Notes under the pieces: model-generated | What the model saw: only the letters and a program-made list of their open reading frames with translations | The model's database searches: none | Told to the model about the DNA's origin: nothing | From: Sphaerotilus microaerophilus | Lineage (GTDB): Bacteria > Pseudomonadota > Gammaproteobacteria > Burkholderiales > Burkholderiaceae_C | Direction: 5' to 3' | DNA: 64,000 nucleotides | Assembly: GCF_023734135.1 (NCBI RefSeq) | Contig: NZ_AP025730.1 | Coordinates: 3,286,001 to 3,350,000 of the forward strand | Shown: positions 8,748 through 18,013 of the stretch, one piece after another | How positions within the stretch are numbered: position 1 is the first letter of the stretch | Layout of the letters: each line of letters opens with the position of its first letter | Program-made: the position numbers and the translations under genes

Positions 8748-9164
8748 TCATGGCACCAGGGCGTCCAGCTCCGGGAGCATGACCACGCTCTCCTGCGCCG
8801 TGGGTTCATTGCGCACGCCGATGAAGACCGCGGGTGACGTGCCACGGTTGACGGCCACGTGCGGCACGTTGGCGGGAATGAACAGGTAGTCGCCCGCATG
8901 GGCCAGCTCGCGGTGTTCGAGGCGCGGCCCGGTGCAGAGCTCGACGGCCTCGCCGCTCAGCAGGTAGAAGGCGGACTCATGGAACTCGTGCAGATGCGCC
9001 TTGGTGCGGCCTGCCGGTGGGATGGTGACCCGCCCCAGGAAGACGGCCTTGGCGCCGACGGTCTCGGCACTGATGCCCGGCGCATAGACCGAGCCCTGCT
9101 GGCTGGTGTAGCTGCCCGCGCCCTGCACGACGCGACCCACCTGCAATGCGTTGCCTGCACCCAT
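8748..9164 (-). CDS. Cupin-domain protein
   Basis: A 138-residue small cupin. The start MGAGNALQVGRVVQG was chosen because GGAGG lies eight bases upstream; longer in-frame ATGs lack such a site. The two cupin motifs are present: motif 1 as HLHEFHESAFYLLSGEAVEL (H, H, E and G) and motif 2 as GDYLFIPANVPHVAVNRG (P and H). A single metal-binding beta-barrel of this length is typical of sensors, isomerases or dioxygenase-like enzymes, and the substrate cannot be read from the sequence. It lies downstream of, and in the same direction as, the Bug receptor gene at 9389-10354, so the two may be co-transcribed. Confidence 0.85.
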   Translation of the reverse strand: MGAGNALQVGRVVQGAGSYTSQQGSVYAPGISAETVGAKAVFLGRVTIPPAGRTKAHLHEFHESAFYLLSGEAVELCTGPRLEHRELAHAGDYLFIPANVPHVAVNRGTSPAVFIGVRNEPTAQESVVMLPELDALVP

Positions 9165-9345
9165 GCTTGCGACCTCCGAGTCCATGTGCTCCATGCTCCA
9201 TGTGTTCACCATCCCTTGGGTGCCCAAGGGGTTGGACCGGCCATGGCGCTGCTGCCCATCCTGGCGCAATCGGCAGGCCGTGGAAACAGGTCCCGTAAAG
9301 GAAAACCAAATCACTGGTGGCCCCGGCGGCGCCCACGGCCTATCG

Positions 9346-9368
9346 CACGGCACGGCACGGCACGGCAC
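9346..9368 (+). repeat. Pentanucleotide CACGG repeat
   Basis: Four perfect CACGG units followed by a partial one, in the 224-bp gap between the cupin gene and the Bug receptor gene. Such runs can slip during replication; no coding sequence is affected. Confidence 0.7.
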
Positions 9369-9388
9369 CGCGCGGCGTCAGCGAGGGG

Positions 9389-10354
9389 TCAATCGGCCCT
9401 CAAGCCCAGGCGTTCCACGACCCGCGCCCATTTGTCGGCCTCCTTGCGCAAGCGCGCGGCCGCCTGCTCGGGCGTGTTGGGGACGAACTCCAGGTCCATC
9501 GCCAGCATCCGGGCGCGCACGTCGTCCTGCGCCAGCGCCGCTGCGAAGGTCTCGTTCAGGGCCGCCACCACCGGTGCCGGCGTGCCCCTGGGCGCCAGCA
9601 ACAGCTGCCCGAAGCTGGCCTCGAAGCCGGCCACGCCCGCCTCGCTCATCGTCTGCAGCTCCAGCGCAATGGGCGAGCGCCTGGCCGAAGTGACCGCCAG
9701 GCCGGTGAGCCGGCCGCTCTTCACATGCGGCATGACCGTCGGCGTGGCCAGGAAGCCGCAGTGCACGTTGCCGCCCATCAGGTCCTGCAGCGCCGCAGTA
9801 GGCCCCTTGTACGGGATGTGCGTCATGCGCAGGCCGGTGGCCGCCAGGAACATCTCGGCCGCCAGATGGCCGGGCACGCCCTGCCCGCCGGAGGCGTAGG
9901 ACAGGTCATGTGACCGGGCATGGGCCCCCAGCTCGGCCACCGACTTGACGGGCACCGACGGATGGCACACCAGCGTCTGCGCCGAGTTCGCCAGGTAGAT
10001 GATGGGCACCAGGTCGACATCGGCCTTGAACTTCAGGTTCTGATAGACCCGCGGGTTGACGGTGGCCACCGTGTCCACCGTCACCAGCAGCGTGTGGCCG
10101 TCGGGCGTTGCCCGGGCAACGGCCTCGGCGCCGAGGTTGCCGCCCGCGCCGGGGCGGTTCTCGATCACCAGCGGTTGCTTGAACACCGCCTGGAAGGGCC
10201 CGTCGACCATGCGGATGATCTGGTCGTTGTTGGCGGGCGGAAAGGCCGAGATCACGGTGATGGGCCTGCTGGGCCAGCTCTGTGCGACGGCGTGGCCACC
10301 GGTGCCAACGCCCCACGAGAGCGCCGCGGCGAAGAGGAGTGAAGTCGAACGCAT
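9389..10354 (-). CDS. Bug-family periplasmic solute receptor
   Basis: A 321-residue tripartite tricarboxylate transporter substrate-binding protein (TctC/Bug family). A signal peptide covers about residues 1-24 (cleavage after AVA). Family marks are WPSRPITVISAFPPANNDQ, the VIENRPGAGGNLGAEAVAR block, PDGHTLL, and HIPYKGPTAALQDLMGG. These proteins bind small carboxylated compounds in the periplasm. The partner membrane proteins TctA/TctB are not nearby, which is normal for the many orphan Bug genes of Burkholderiales. It is divergent from a LysR gene, the usual arrangement for inducible control, with five 11-bp repeats between them. Confidence 0.92.
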   Translation of the reverse strand: MRSTSLLFAAALSWGVGTGGHAVAQSWPSRPITVISAFPPANNDQIIRMVDGPFQAVFKQPLVIENRPGAGGNLGAEAVARATPDGHTLLVTVDTVATVNPRVYQNLKFKADVDLVPIIYLANSAQTLVCHPSVPVKSVAELGAHARSHDLSYASGGQGVPGHLAAEMFLAATGLRMTHIPYKGPTAALQDLMGGNVHCGFLATPTVMPHVKSGRLTGLAVTSARRSPIALELQTMSEAGVAGFEASFGQLLLAPRGTPAPVVAALNETFAAALAQDDVRARMLAMDLEFVPNTPEQAAARLRKEADKWARVVERLGLRAD

Positions 10355-10470
10355 GGGGGTCTCCGGTGGTGGTGCAGGCAGGGTCGGAAGATTCCTGACC
10401 GAGGCCCCAGTGGACCCCTTCTGCGCGCGCCTCGTAAGATGCATCCGGCATCTGGGACATAACCGCCAGC

Positions 10471-10525
10471 TATACCCGGGCTCTACCCGGCCTCTACCGG
10501 GGCTGTACCCGGGCTGTACACGGGG
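10471..10525. promoter_or_regulatory. Five 11-bp tandem repeats, candidate LysR operator
   Basis: The units are TATACCCGGGC, TCTACCCGGCC, TCTACCGGGGC, TGTACCCGGGC and TGTACACGGGG, exactly contiguous over 55 bp, consensus TnTACCCGGGC. The period is one helical turn, so all copies face the same side of the DNA. They sit in the divergent intergenic region, 35 bp before the LysR start and 116 bp before the Bug start. A regulator-binding array is the natural reading, but the motif is not the textbook T-N11-A box. Confidence 0.55.
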
Positions 10526-10559
10526 ACAGGGGCCGTCCCGGAAGGAAGGCAAGGTTTCG

Positions 10560-11471
10560 ATGAGACTGACGCAGATCCGCGACTTCCTTGCCGTGGTCGA
10601 TGCAGGCAGCATCAACGCCGCGGCCCGCAGGCTCGGCGTGTCCCAGCCCGGCCTCACCAAGAGCCTGGGCTCGCTGGAGGAAGAGCTCGGTGCCTCGCTG
10701 CTGAAGCGCTCGCCCACCGGCGTCACGCTCACCGCATTGGGGCGGCTCTTCCACGTGCGGGTGCGCGCCGGCTACGCCGAGCTGGCCAAGGCCCAGGAAG
10801 AGCTCGCGCGGGAGGCCAAGGCCCAGGTGGCCCTCGGCTTCGGCCCCTTCTTCGCCGCCCAGGTCGTGCCGCAGGCGGTGCTGCGCTGGCGCGAGAAGTT
10901 TCCGGACGTGCAGCTGCGCCTGGTGGAGGGCCTGCGGCACGCCACCGGCCCGATGGTGCGCGACGCCTCCCTGGACATGAGCCTGGCGCCGCGCGCACCG
11001 CAGGGGCAGGACGATCCGGCCATCCGCTTCAAGCCCATTGCCCATCTGGAGCAGATCGTCGTCGCGCGCCAGGGGCATCCACTCGCCCAGGCCCGCTCGG
11101 CGGCCGCGCTGGCCAGCCAGGAGTGGGTGAGCAACCTGCGGCGCGCGGCCACCGCCGAGGCGCTGCGAGCGATCGGCGCGCCCGAGCCCCGGCAGGTCAT
11201 GGAGTGCGAGTCCTTCAGCACCATGAGCGCGCTGCTCGCCGGCTCCGACATGCTGGCCATCGTGCAGCACCCTTTCCTCGACATGGTTCTCGGCATGCCA
11301 CAAGTGGACAAGGCCCTGCAGCAGATCCCCATCGCGGAGCGCCTGCCGGGCATGACCGTGGGCCTGCACACCCGCGCCGACGCGCCGTTGACCCGGCCCG
11401 CCGCCGCCCTGGCCCGGCTGCTGGCGGAGATCGGCCGCAGCTTGTTGCAGAGGCAGCCACCGCAGTCCTGA
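10560..11471 (+). CDS. LysR-family transcriptional regulator
   Basis: A 303-residue regulator. The winged helix-turn-helix occupies residues 3-60 (MRLTQIRDFLAVVDAGSINA, then AARRLGVSQPGLTKSLGSLE), followed by the linker helix and a periplasmic-binding-protein-like effector domain from about residue 90. The start ATG follows GGAAGGAAGG at 12 bases, a somewhat long spacing. It is divergent from the Bug receptor gene at 10354, so it probably controls that gene and possibly the cupin in response to the receptor's ligand. The ligand cannot be inferred. Confidence 0.92.
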   Translation: MRLTQIRDFLAVVDAGSINAAARRLGVSQPGLTKSLGSLEEELGASLLKRSPTGVTLTALGRLFHVRVRAGYAELAKAQEELAREAKAQVALGFGPFFAAQVVPQAVLRWREKFPDVQLRLVEGLRHATGPMVRDASLDMSLAPRAPQGQDDPAIRFKPIAHLEQIVVARQGHPLAQARSAAALASQEWVSNLRRAATAEALRAIGAPEPRQVMECESFSTMSALLAGSDMLAIVQHPFLDMVLGMPQVDKALQQIPIAERLPGMTVGLHTRADAPLTRPAAALARLLAEIGRSLLQRQPPQS

Positions 11472-11638
11472 TCGGCGCACGCGCCTTGCCGGCGGCCTGA
11501 CTCTGCCCCTGCTGAATTCGTCCAGTGCCTGTGCAGGTGGTGCGGCACATTTCGCCTTGAAACTGGTCGCAAGAAGTTCCTGCGGCAGCCCAGGCCGCGG
11601 CTTTCGCTCGCGGCTGCCCTGACGTCTGCGATGTGCGT

Positions 11639-13522
11639 TCAGCCGTGAGCAATGGCCGCGTTGTGCTGCGGCACCTTGAACACTGCGACCGCCTGCACCA
11701 ATTGCTGCGCCTGTACCTTCAGGCTCTCGGCGGCAGCAGCGCCTTGTTCCACCAGCGCCGCGTTCTGCTGCGTCGTGTGGTCCATCTGGGTCACCGCCTC
11801 GCCCACCTGCGCCACGCCCTGGCTCTGCTCGGTGCTGGCAGCGCTGATCTCGCCCATGATGTCGGTCACGCGCTTGATGGCGCCCACCACTTCGGTCATC
11901 GTGGCGCCGGCCTGGTCGACCAGTGCCGTGCCCCGTTCGACGCGTTCCACGCTGGCGTGGATCAGGGTCTTGATTTCCTTGGCGGCTTCGGCCGAGCGGG
12001 CAGCCAAGCTGCGCACTTCACTGGCCACGACGGCGAAGCCCCTTCCTTGCTCGCCGGCGCGCGCCGCCTCGACGGCCGCATTGAGCGCCAGGATGTTGGT
12101 CTGGAAGGCGATGCCGTCGATGACGGCGATGATGTCGGCGATCTTCTTGCTGCTGTCGTTGATGCCCTTCATCGTCTGCACGACTTCACCGACCACCTTG
12201 CCGCCCTGGATGGCGACCTCGCTCGCGCCCAGCGCCAATTGGTTGGCCTGATTGGCGTTGGCGGCGTTTTGATTGACGGTGGACGACAGTTCCTCCATGG
12301 ACGCCGCGGTCTGCTGCAGGGCGGAGGCTTGTTGTCCGGTGCGGTTGGACAGGTCCTGGTTGCCCTGCGCGATCTGCGCGCCGGCCGTGGCCACGCTTTC
12401 GGCATTGCCGCGCACCGTGCCGATGACGCCGGCCAGCGACGCCTGCATCCGGCTCAATGACCGCAACAGCTGCGCGACTTCATCGTTGCCTGAGACCTGC
12501 GGGCGTTGGCTCAGGTCGCCTTGGGCAACCGCCTCGGCCAGCCGAGCCGCTTCACCGATCGGGCGGCTGATGCGGCGCGACAGCCACACGCCTAGAAAAG
12601 CGGAGACGACCAGCATGACTACCACGATGCTCAGGATCGTCACGTTGAAGCGGCTCAAGGCACTGTCCGCAAGCGAAACGTCGTAGGCGTAGAGAACCAC
12701 CCCCGCCTCGTCGCCGAAGGCGTCCTTGAACGGCATCGCCTTGGCCCCGAAGTTCAGGCCGCCGACCTTGATCTTCGCGAAACCGAGGCCGCCGCCGCTG
12801 CTGGCCAGGTACTGCTGCATCAGGCTCTGCTGCTCGGCGGCGTCGGAGGCCATCACGAGCGCGTAGTCGCCCACCTTCTTGAATTCTTCCTTCAGCTTCT
12901 TCTTCTCCACGTAGTCCTTGCTCAACCACATGGAGATCTTGGCGCCGGTGGAGTCGCCGAATGCCGAAACCAGGTGATCGAGCTCTTCACCGAGTTCCAT
13001 GTAGCCCACGACCTTGCCCTCACGTTCGACCGGCATCACCACCCGCAGGGAGAAGAACTTGGCACCCATTTCGATGCCCTTGCCCAGCTTGCGGTTCTCC
13101 TTGGCCCGCAGGAAGGTGGCACGCTTGACGACGTCACTGTGGCTGGATGGGTTGTGAACGCGCAGCACGATCTTGTCGTCGGTGCCGATGAAGTAGAAGT
13201 GGGTGATCTGATACCGGGCCTTCAATTGCTCGAAGATGGGCTTGGCCTTTACCAGCAGGGCGTCGCGGTCGCCGGCCACGAATGTGTCGACGAGGGCCCC
13301 GTCGTTGGTCAGGGCCGTCAGTGCCATGGCCAGGGACTCCGACTGCTCATGGACCTGACCGGCGAAGATCTTGTTGAATAGGTCGCCCCTTTCCTGGTAC
13401 GACTGCTGAAGCACGTGCGAGGGGCCGCTGGCGTTGGCCATGACCACGGCCACGCCCCAGACGAGCGAGATCGACATGACCAGGGTGCCGATCAGGTGGC
13501 GGATCTTGAGGTTTGCGAACAT
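11639..13522 (-). CDS. Methyl-accepting chemotaxis protein
   Basis: A 627-residue chemoreceptor. A membrane segment lies at about residues 8-30. A periplasmic double-Cache-type sensor covers 31-290 (note [20 protein letters not shown]). A second membrane segment at about 293-315 is followed by a HAMP domain to about 368. The cytoplasmic signalling coiled coil contains the highly conserved hairpin ([20 protein letters not shown], then [14 protein letters not shown]) that binds CheW and CheA. There is no C-terminal CheR-docking pentapeptide. The sensor looks like the dCache_3 type seen in receptors and kinases; the ligand is unknown. It is a stand-alone gene. Confidence 0.93.
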   Translation of the reverse strand: MFANLKIRHLIGTLVMSISLVWGVAVVMANASGPSHVLQQSYQERGDLFNKIFAGQVHEQSESLAMALTALTNDGALVDTFVAGDRDALLVKAKPIFEQLKARYQITHFYFIGTDDKIVLRVHNPSSHSDVVKRATFLRAKENRKLGKGIEMGAKFFSLRVVMPVEREGKVVGYMELGEELDHLVSAFGDSTGAKISMWLSKDYVEKKKLKEEFKKVGDYALVMASDAAEQQSLMQQYLASSGGGLGFAKIKVGGLNFGAKAMPFKDAFGDEAGVVLYAYDVSLADSALSRFNVTILSIVVVMLVVSAFLGVWLSRRISRPIGEAARLAEAVAQGDLSQRPQVSGNDEVAQLLRSLSRMQASLAGVIGTVRGNAESVATAGAQIAQGNQDLSNRTGQQASALQQTAASMEELSSTVNQNAANANQANQLALGASEVAIQGGKVVGEVVQTMKGINDSSKKIADIIAVIDGIAFQTNILALNAAVEAARAGEQGRGFAVVASEVRSLAARSAEAAKEIKTLIHASVERVERGTALVDQAGATMTEVVGAIKRVTDIMGEISAASTEQSQGVAQVGEAVTQMDHTTQQNAALVEQGAAAAESLKVQAQQLVQAVAVFKVPQHNAAIAHG

Positions 13523-13741
13523 TTGTGGCGGCTCCGGATGAACTGAGGCGTTTGATATCGGCGTCAGCGGTATCGGGGCTGGCCAACCGAACTTGAGTCA
13601 AGCCAGCCGGCCCAGTCCAGTGGTGAAGTTGACCCGTTTTCACGAGCACCCGAGCCGCAGATTCGCGGCACGCTCTCGGCCTTGTTGCCGGTATTGCCAT
13701 GTCGACTCGATCCGGGCCATCTCCGAATCGCCCCGGGTTTC
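13523..13741. other. Intergenic, nothing recognised
   Basis: Spacer between the chemoreceptor start and the IS stub. It should contain the chemoreceptor promoter on the minus strand, but I cannot point to clear boxes. Confidence 0.3.
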
Positions 13742-13870
13742 CTAGATGTCAAGACCCAGGAGCCTCGCGGAATGGCGCTGCTCGAACTCTACCGGCGACA
13801 GGCCGGCAGCCGTCGAGTGGCGCCGCATGGCGGTTGTAGAACAGTTCGATGTAGTTGAAGACAGGATCGA
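13742..13870 (-). pseudogene. IS3-family transposase C-terminal stub
   Basis: Read on the minus strand, the sequence gives FNYIELFYNR in one frame and, after a small indel, RHSTAAGLSPVEFEQRHSAR and LLGLDI-stop in another. This is the canonical end of IS3-family OrfB proteins. It does not match the two complete IS3 elements in the window, so it is the relic of a third element. It lies just upstream of the truncated TIR copy. Confidence 0.7.
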
Positions 13871-13996
13871 TCGTGAACGGCCAGATGGCTGGCTGCATCA
13901 GAGGAGGGCGGCTGGCTTCATCCATGTGAATTCGGCAGCCTGAATGCAGCCAGTCCCTTGTCCCCACCGCTCCCTTGGAGCGCGCCGCGCCACACC

Positions 13997-14117
13997 ATGG
14001 CATTCAGCGATGACGTCTTCATCAGCTACGCGCACCTGGACAACCAGGCGCTGACGGCTGGCAGCGAGGGTTGGATCTCCAGCTTTGCTGACGCGCTGGG
14101 CAAACGCCTGGGTGCGG
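13997..14117 (+). pseudogene. Second truncated TIR-domain copy
   Basis: The first 39 codons (MAFSDDVFISYAHLDNQALT... to ADALGKRLG) match the remnant at 7680 almost base for base (about six differences in 113), and about 38 bp of upstream sequence are also shared. After LGKRLG the similarity ends abruptly and the frame continues into unrelated sequence until 14413, overlapping the end of the HMG-CoA lyase gene. No ATPase or WD40 part follows. It is a broken 5' end of a TIR effector gene, not a functional protein. Confidence 0.65.
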
Positions 14118-14269
14118 GTGCTGCCCACGGTCGAACTGCCGCTCTGGAGTTCGAGCTCGCACGCTTCAAGCGCTGGCAGCTGGGCGAGGGGTTTCTGCCG
14201 CAGCGCTGGGTACCTGCGGCAAGCTGCCCCCCTGGCGACCAGGTCAACGTGGCCGCGCTGGACGCTCAC

Positions 14270-15208
14270 TCACTGTCGCCGGTTTGCTCCGATGGCTCGG
14301 GCCACCCTCGACGCCGTGGCGTCACGGCCCTGCCCGAGCGCCGCACGGATGAATCCACCCGCGTCGCTGAGCGCATCCAGGTCGATCCCGGTCTCGATGC
14401 CCAGGCCGTGTAGCAGCCAGACCACGTCCTCGGTGGCGACGTTGCCGGTCGCGCCCTTGGCGTAGGGGCAACCGCCCAGGCCGCTGACGCTGGTATCGAA
14501 GGTGGCGATGCCCAGCTCCAGCGCTGCGTAGACGTTGCCGACCGCCATGCCGTAGGTGTCGTGGAAATGGCCACTGACTTCTTCCAGCGGATAGTGCGCC
14601 AGCGCCGCCTCCAGCGCACGCTGCACCTTGCGCGGGGTGCCCACGCCGATGGTGTCGGCCACACCGACGTGCTGCACGCCGATCTCCTTCATCAACCGGG
14701 CCACCAGGCCGACACGCTCGGGCGCAATGTCACCCTCGTAGGGGCAGCCCACCGTGCAGGAGATCGCCCCGCGCACCTTGACGCCGGCCGCGCGGGCGGC
14801 AGCGACCACCGGCGCGAAGCGCTCGATGGACTCGGCGATCGAGCAGTTGATGTTCTTCTGGCTGAAGGCCTCGCTGGCGGCGCCGAAGACGACGATCTCG
14901 TCCGGCCGGGTCAGCGCCGCGGCCTCCCAGCCCTTCAGGTTGGGCGTCAACACCGAGTAGCGCACACCGGGCGCGCGGGTGATGCCGGCCATCACCTCGG
15001 CGTTGTCGGCCATCTGCGGCACCCATTTGGGGCTGACGAAGCTGGTGACCTCGATCTCGCGCAGGCCGGCTGCCTGCAGGCGGTGCACCAGTTCGATCTT
15101 GGTGGCGGTGGGCACCGGCTGCTTCTCGTTCTGCAGGCCGTCGCGCGGGCCGACCTCGACCAGCGTGACCTTGGCCGGCAAGGAGGGGAGCGATTTCAGC
15201 AGACTCAT
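14270..15208 (-). CDS. mvaB: Hydroxymethylglutaryl-CoA lyase
   Basis: A 312-residue enzyme (also called LiuE) that splits 3-hydroxy-3-methylglutaryl-CoA into acetyl-CoA and acetoacetate, the last step of leucine breakdown. The HMGL-like TIM barrel is complete: VEVGPRDGLQNEKQPVPTATK at the N-terminus (catalytic Arg-Asp), metal-site HFHDTYG, and the signature SVSGLGGCPYAKGATGN with the catalytic Cys. It starts 8 bp after the stop of liuD and is the last gene of the liu operon. No strong terminator is evident downstream, where a TIR remnant abuts. Confidence 0.95.
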   Translation of the reverse strand: MSLLKSLPSLPAKVTLVEVGPRDGLQNEKQPVPTATKIELVHRLQAAGLREIEVTSFVSPKWVPQMADNAEVMAGITRAPGVRYSVLTPNLKGWEAAALTRPDEIVVFGAASEAFSQKNINCSIAESIERFAPVVAAARAAGVKVRGAISCTVGCPYEGDIAPERVGLVARLMKEIGVQHVGVADTIGVGTPRKVQRALEAALAHYPLEEVSGHFHDTYGMAVGNVYAALELGIATFDTSVSGLGGCPYAKGATGNVATEDVVWLLHGLGIETGIDLDALSDAGGFIRAALGQGRDATASRVARAIGANRRQ

Positions 15209-15215
15209 GACGGGA

Positions 15216-17246
15216 TCACTCCTGTGCCGCGAGCTTCAACAACTCGGCACCTTCGGGCACCTGGTCGCCCACCGCATAGAGCAGCTCGGCGACGGTGCCG
15301 TCGCGCGGCGCGGCCAGGGTGTGCTCCATCTTCATCGCCTCCATCACCGCCAGCGGCTGGCCGCTGGTCACCACGTCGCCGGCTGCGGCGAGGAAGGCGA
15401 TGACCTTGCCCGGCATCGGCGCGGTGAGCCGGCCGCCCTCGGCCGCGCCTTCACCGGCGTGGGCGATGGGGTCGATCTCCTGCAGCTCCAGCGTGCCGGC
15501 CGCGCCGAACACGGCCACCTTCTCCCCCTGGGCGTAGACGGTCAGCGTGAGGCGCTGCTCGCCCAGCAGGACGTCGTGGCGGCCCTCACCCAGTGACTTG
15601 GCGGTGAAGCGCCAGCCCTGCTCGCCCACCGTGAGGCGCAACGCGCCGTCGTGCAGGCGTTCCAGGAAGGCGATGTGGCGGGCCTTGCCCACCTGCAGCT
15701 CGATGCGGCGGCGCGCGCCGCCAAAGATGCGCCAGCCATCCCGGCGCGACCAGGGGTCCGCCCCTTCCAGCGCAGCCTCGGCCGCCAGGGTGTGCGCCGC
15801 CACGCCCGCGGCGGCCTGTTCCAGCGGCAGCGCACCGGTGTTGAACAGCGCGTCGCGCTCACGCTCGATCAGCGCGGTGTCCAGGTCGGCGGTCGAGAAC
15901 GCCCGGCCATTCACCACCCGGCGCAGGAAGGCCACGTTGGTGCTGAGGCCGACGATGTGGGTGTCGCGCAGGGCCGCATCGAGCCGCGCCAGCGCCTGGG
16001 CCCGGTCGGCGCCCCAGACGATGAGCTTGGCGATCATCGAGTCGTAGTACGGGCTGATGGCGTCGCCCTCGCGCACGCCGGCATCCACGCGCACCGCGGC
16101 AGGGTCATGGAAGCGCTCGGCGTCGGCATTGCGCTGGAAGCTCACATGCGCCGGCCAGCGCATCACGTCCAGCGAACCGGTGGCGGGCAGGAAGCCGCCG
16201 TCCGGGTTCTCGGCGCAGATGCGCGCCTCGATCGCATGGCCGTGGATCTTCAGTTCATCCTGGCCCGCCGGCAGCGGCTCGCCGCAGGCCACCCGCAGCT
16301 GCCACTCGACCAGGTCGTGGCCGGTGATCGCCTCGGTGACCGGGTGCTCCACCTGCAGGCGGGTGTTCATCTCCATGAAATAGAACCTGAGATCGCCGTC
16401 GGCGGTCGGCTCGGCGATGAACTCCACCGTGCCGGCGCCCACATAGCCCACCGCCTTCGCCGCGGCCACCGCCGCCGCGCCCATCTCGGCCCGGCGCGCG
16501 GCGCTCATGCCGGGCGCCGGGGCTTCTTCCAGCACCTTCTGGTGGCGCCGCTGCACCGAGCAGTCACGCTCGAAAAGGTAGACGCAGTTCCCCTGCGTAT
16601 CGCCGAAGACCTGGATCTCGACGTGGCGCGGCCGCGTCACGTAGCGCTCCACCAGCACGTGGTCGTCGCCGAAGCTGGCCTTGGCCTCGCGCTGGCAGGA
16701 GGCCAGTGCAGCGGCGAAGTCCTCGGCGCGGTCGACCCGGCGCATGCCGCGGCCACCGCCGCCCGCGCTGGCCTTGATCAGCACCGGAAAACCGATGCGC
16801 TCGGCCTCGCCCTGCAGAAAGGCCGGCTCATTGTTGGCGCCGTGGTAGCCCGGCACCAGCGGCACGCCGGCGCGCTCCATCAGCGACTTGGCGGCGGCCT
16901 TGCTGCCCATGGCCGCGATGGCCTCGGGCGGTGGGCCGATGAAGACCAGGCCGGCGGCGGCGCAGGCGCGGGCGAAATCCTCGTTCTCGCTCAGGAAGCC
17001 GTAGCCGGGGTGGATGGCCTGCGCACCGGTCGCCTGGGCCGCGTCCAGGATGCGCTGCCACTGCAGGTAGCTGTCCTTGGCGGCGTTGCCGCCGATGTGC
17101 ACCGCCTCGTCGCAAGCGCGCACATGCTGCGCCCGGGCATCGGCGTCGGAGTAGACGGCCACCGTCATCACGCCCAGGCGGCGCGCGGTCTGCGCGACGC
17201 GGCAGGCGATTTCGCCGCGGTTGGCGATCAGGATCTTCTTGAACAT
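15216..17246 (-). CDS. liuD: Methylcrotonyl-CoA carboxylase, biotin-containing subunit
   Basis: A 676-residue alpha subunit of 3-methylcrotonyl-CoA carboxylase. Order: biotin carboxylase N-domain (FKKILIANRGEIACRVAQTA), ATP-grasp (KASAGGGGRGMRRV; EMNTRLQVEHPVTE), biotin carboxylase C-domain, linker, and biotinyl domain with EAMKMEH (biotin lysine about residue 639). The start ATG gives the canonical MFKKILIANRGE; upstream in-frame codons are not conserved. It charges biotin with bicarbonate and ATP for the LiuB carboxyltransferase. It sits between DUF4126 (26 bp upstream) and mvaB (7-bp gap). Confidence 0.95.
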   Translation of the reverse strand: MFKKILIANRGEIACRVAQTARRLGVMTVAVYSDADARAQHVRACDEAVHIGGNAAKDSYLQWQRILDAAQATGAQAIHPGYGFLSENEDFARACAAAGLVFIGPPPEAIAAMGSKAAAKSLMERAGVPLVPGYHGANNEPAFLQGEAERIGFPVLIKASAGGGGRGMRRVDRAEDFAAALASCQREAKASFGDDHVLVERYVTRPRHVEIQVFGDTQGNCVYLFERDCSVQRRHQKVLEEAPAPGMSAARRAEMGAAAVAAAKAVGYVGAGTVEFIAEPTADGDLRFYFMEMNTRLQVEHPVTEAITGHDLVEWQLRVACGEPLPAGQDELKIHGHAIEARICAENPDGGFLPATGSLDVMRWPAHVSFQRNADAERFHDPAAVRVDAGVREGDAISPYYDSMIAKLIVWGADRAQALARLDAALRDTHIVGLSTNVAFLRRVVNGRAFSTADLDTALIERERDALFNTGALPLEQAAAGVAAHTLAAEAALEGADPWSRRDGWRIFGGARRRIELQVGKARHIAFLERLHDGALRLTVGEQGWRFTAKSLGEGRHDVLLGEQRLTLTVYAQGEKVAVFGAAGTLELQEIDPIAHAGEGAAEGGRLTAPMPGKVIAFLAAAGDVVTSGQPLAVMEAMKMEHTLAAPRDGTVAELLYAVGDQVPEGAELLKLAAQE

Positions 17247-17272
17247 GGAACTCGTCTCCAGGATCTTCCGGC

Positions 17273-18013
17273 TCAGCCCTGGGCGGGCGCCGGGCTGAAC
17301 ACTTCGCGCAGCTTGCGCAGGACGGCGCGCAGGAAGCGCCAGAACACGGCGATCAACGCCACCATCACGACCAGCACGATGGCCAGCGCGATGAAAAAAC
17401 CCACCGGGTGTGCCCAGGACAGCCACAGCATGCCGGGCACCGCCACATCACCGAGCAGCGACGCGCCGATGTTGGAAAACGGCTCGGGCGAGGTGTTGAT
17501 GGCCGCACGCGTGGTGGTCTTGGCCGCCTGCGAGGTGGCCGCCAGCGTGCCGCCCATCAGCGCGGCCACCATCGTCCAGGCGCCCGCGTCGGCCCCGAAC
17601 ACCGCCGCCGCCAGCGCCGCGCCGGCAGGGATGCGCACGACGCTGTGCACCAGGTCCCAGAGGCTGTCCAGCCCGGGAATCTTGTCGGCAAAGAACTCGA
17701 TGAAGAGCATGAGCCCCGCCGTGCCCAGCACCAGCGGGTTCTGCAGCAACTGCAGGCCGGCGGGCAGCGGCACCCAGCCGAGCCAGCCCGCCAGGCCGGT
17801 CAGGAACACCACCAGGTAGAGCCGCAGCCCGCTCGCCCAGCCCAGCGCGGCCGCCACGGCCAGCAGCTGGGTGGTGTCCAGGCCGGCGACGGCCGGGGCA
17901 ACCACCTGCCCCACCTGACCCATCGACTCGGCCACCACAGGGCCGGCCGCACCGACCGCGGCACCGATGGCGGAGGCGGCCGACGCCGCCGCGCCGGGCA
18001 GGCTCAGATCCAT
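17273..18013 (-). CDS. DUF4126 membrane protein
   Basis: A 246-residue integral membrane protein of the DUF4126 family. After an Ala/Gly-rich N-terminus of about 50 residues there are several hydrophobic segments (LLAVAAALGWASGLRLYLVV; FLTGLAGWLGWVPL; IPAGAALAAAVFGADAGAWT; VGFFIALAIVLVVMVALIAV). The GWASGLRxY segment is the family hallmark. Function is unknown. The gene overlaps the end of liuC by 10 bp and precedes liuD, so it is translated as part of the leucine operon. A link to uptake or export of branched-chain intermediates is conceivable but unsupported. Confidence 0.85.
   Translation of the reverse strand: MDLSLPGAAASAASAIGAAVGAAGPVVAESMGQVGQVVAPAVAGLDTTQLLAVAAALGWASGLRLYLVVFLTGLAGWLGWVPLPAGLQLLQNPLVLGTAGLMLFIEFFADKIPGLDSLWDLVHSVVRIPAGAALAAAVFGADAGAWTMVAALMGGTLAATSQAAKTTTRAAINTSPEPFSNIGASLLGDVAVPGMLWLSWAHPVGFFIALAIVLVVMVALIAVFWRFLRAVLRKLREVFSPAPAQG

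Noticed and set aside
10471-10525. The 11-bp repeats as a CRISPR array
   Set aside because: Units are contiguous without spacers and far too short, and no cas genes are present.
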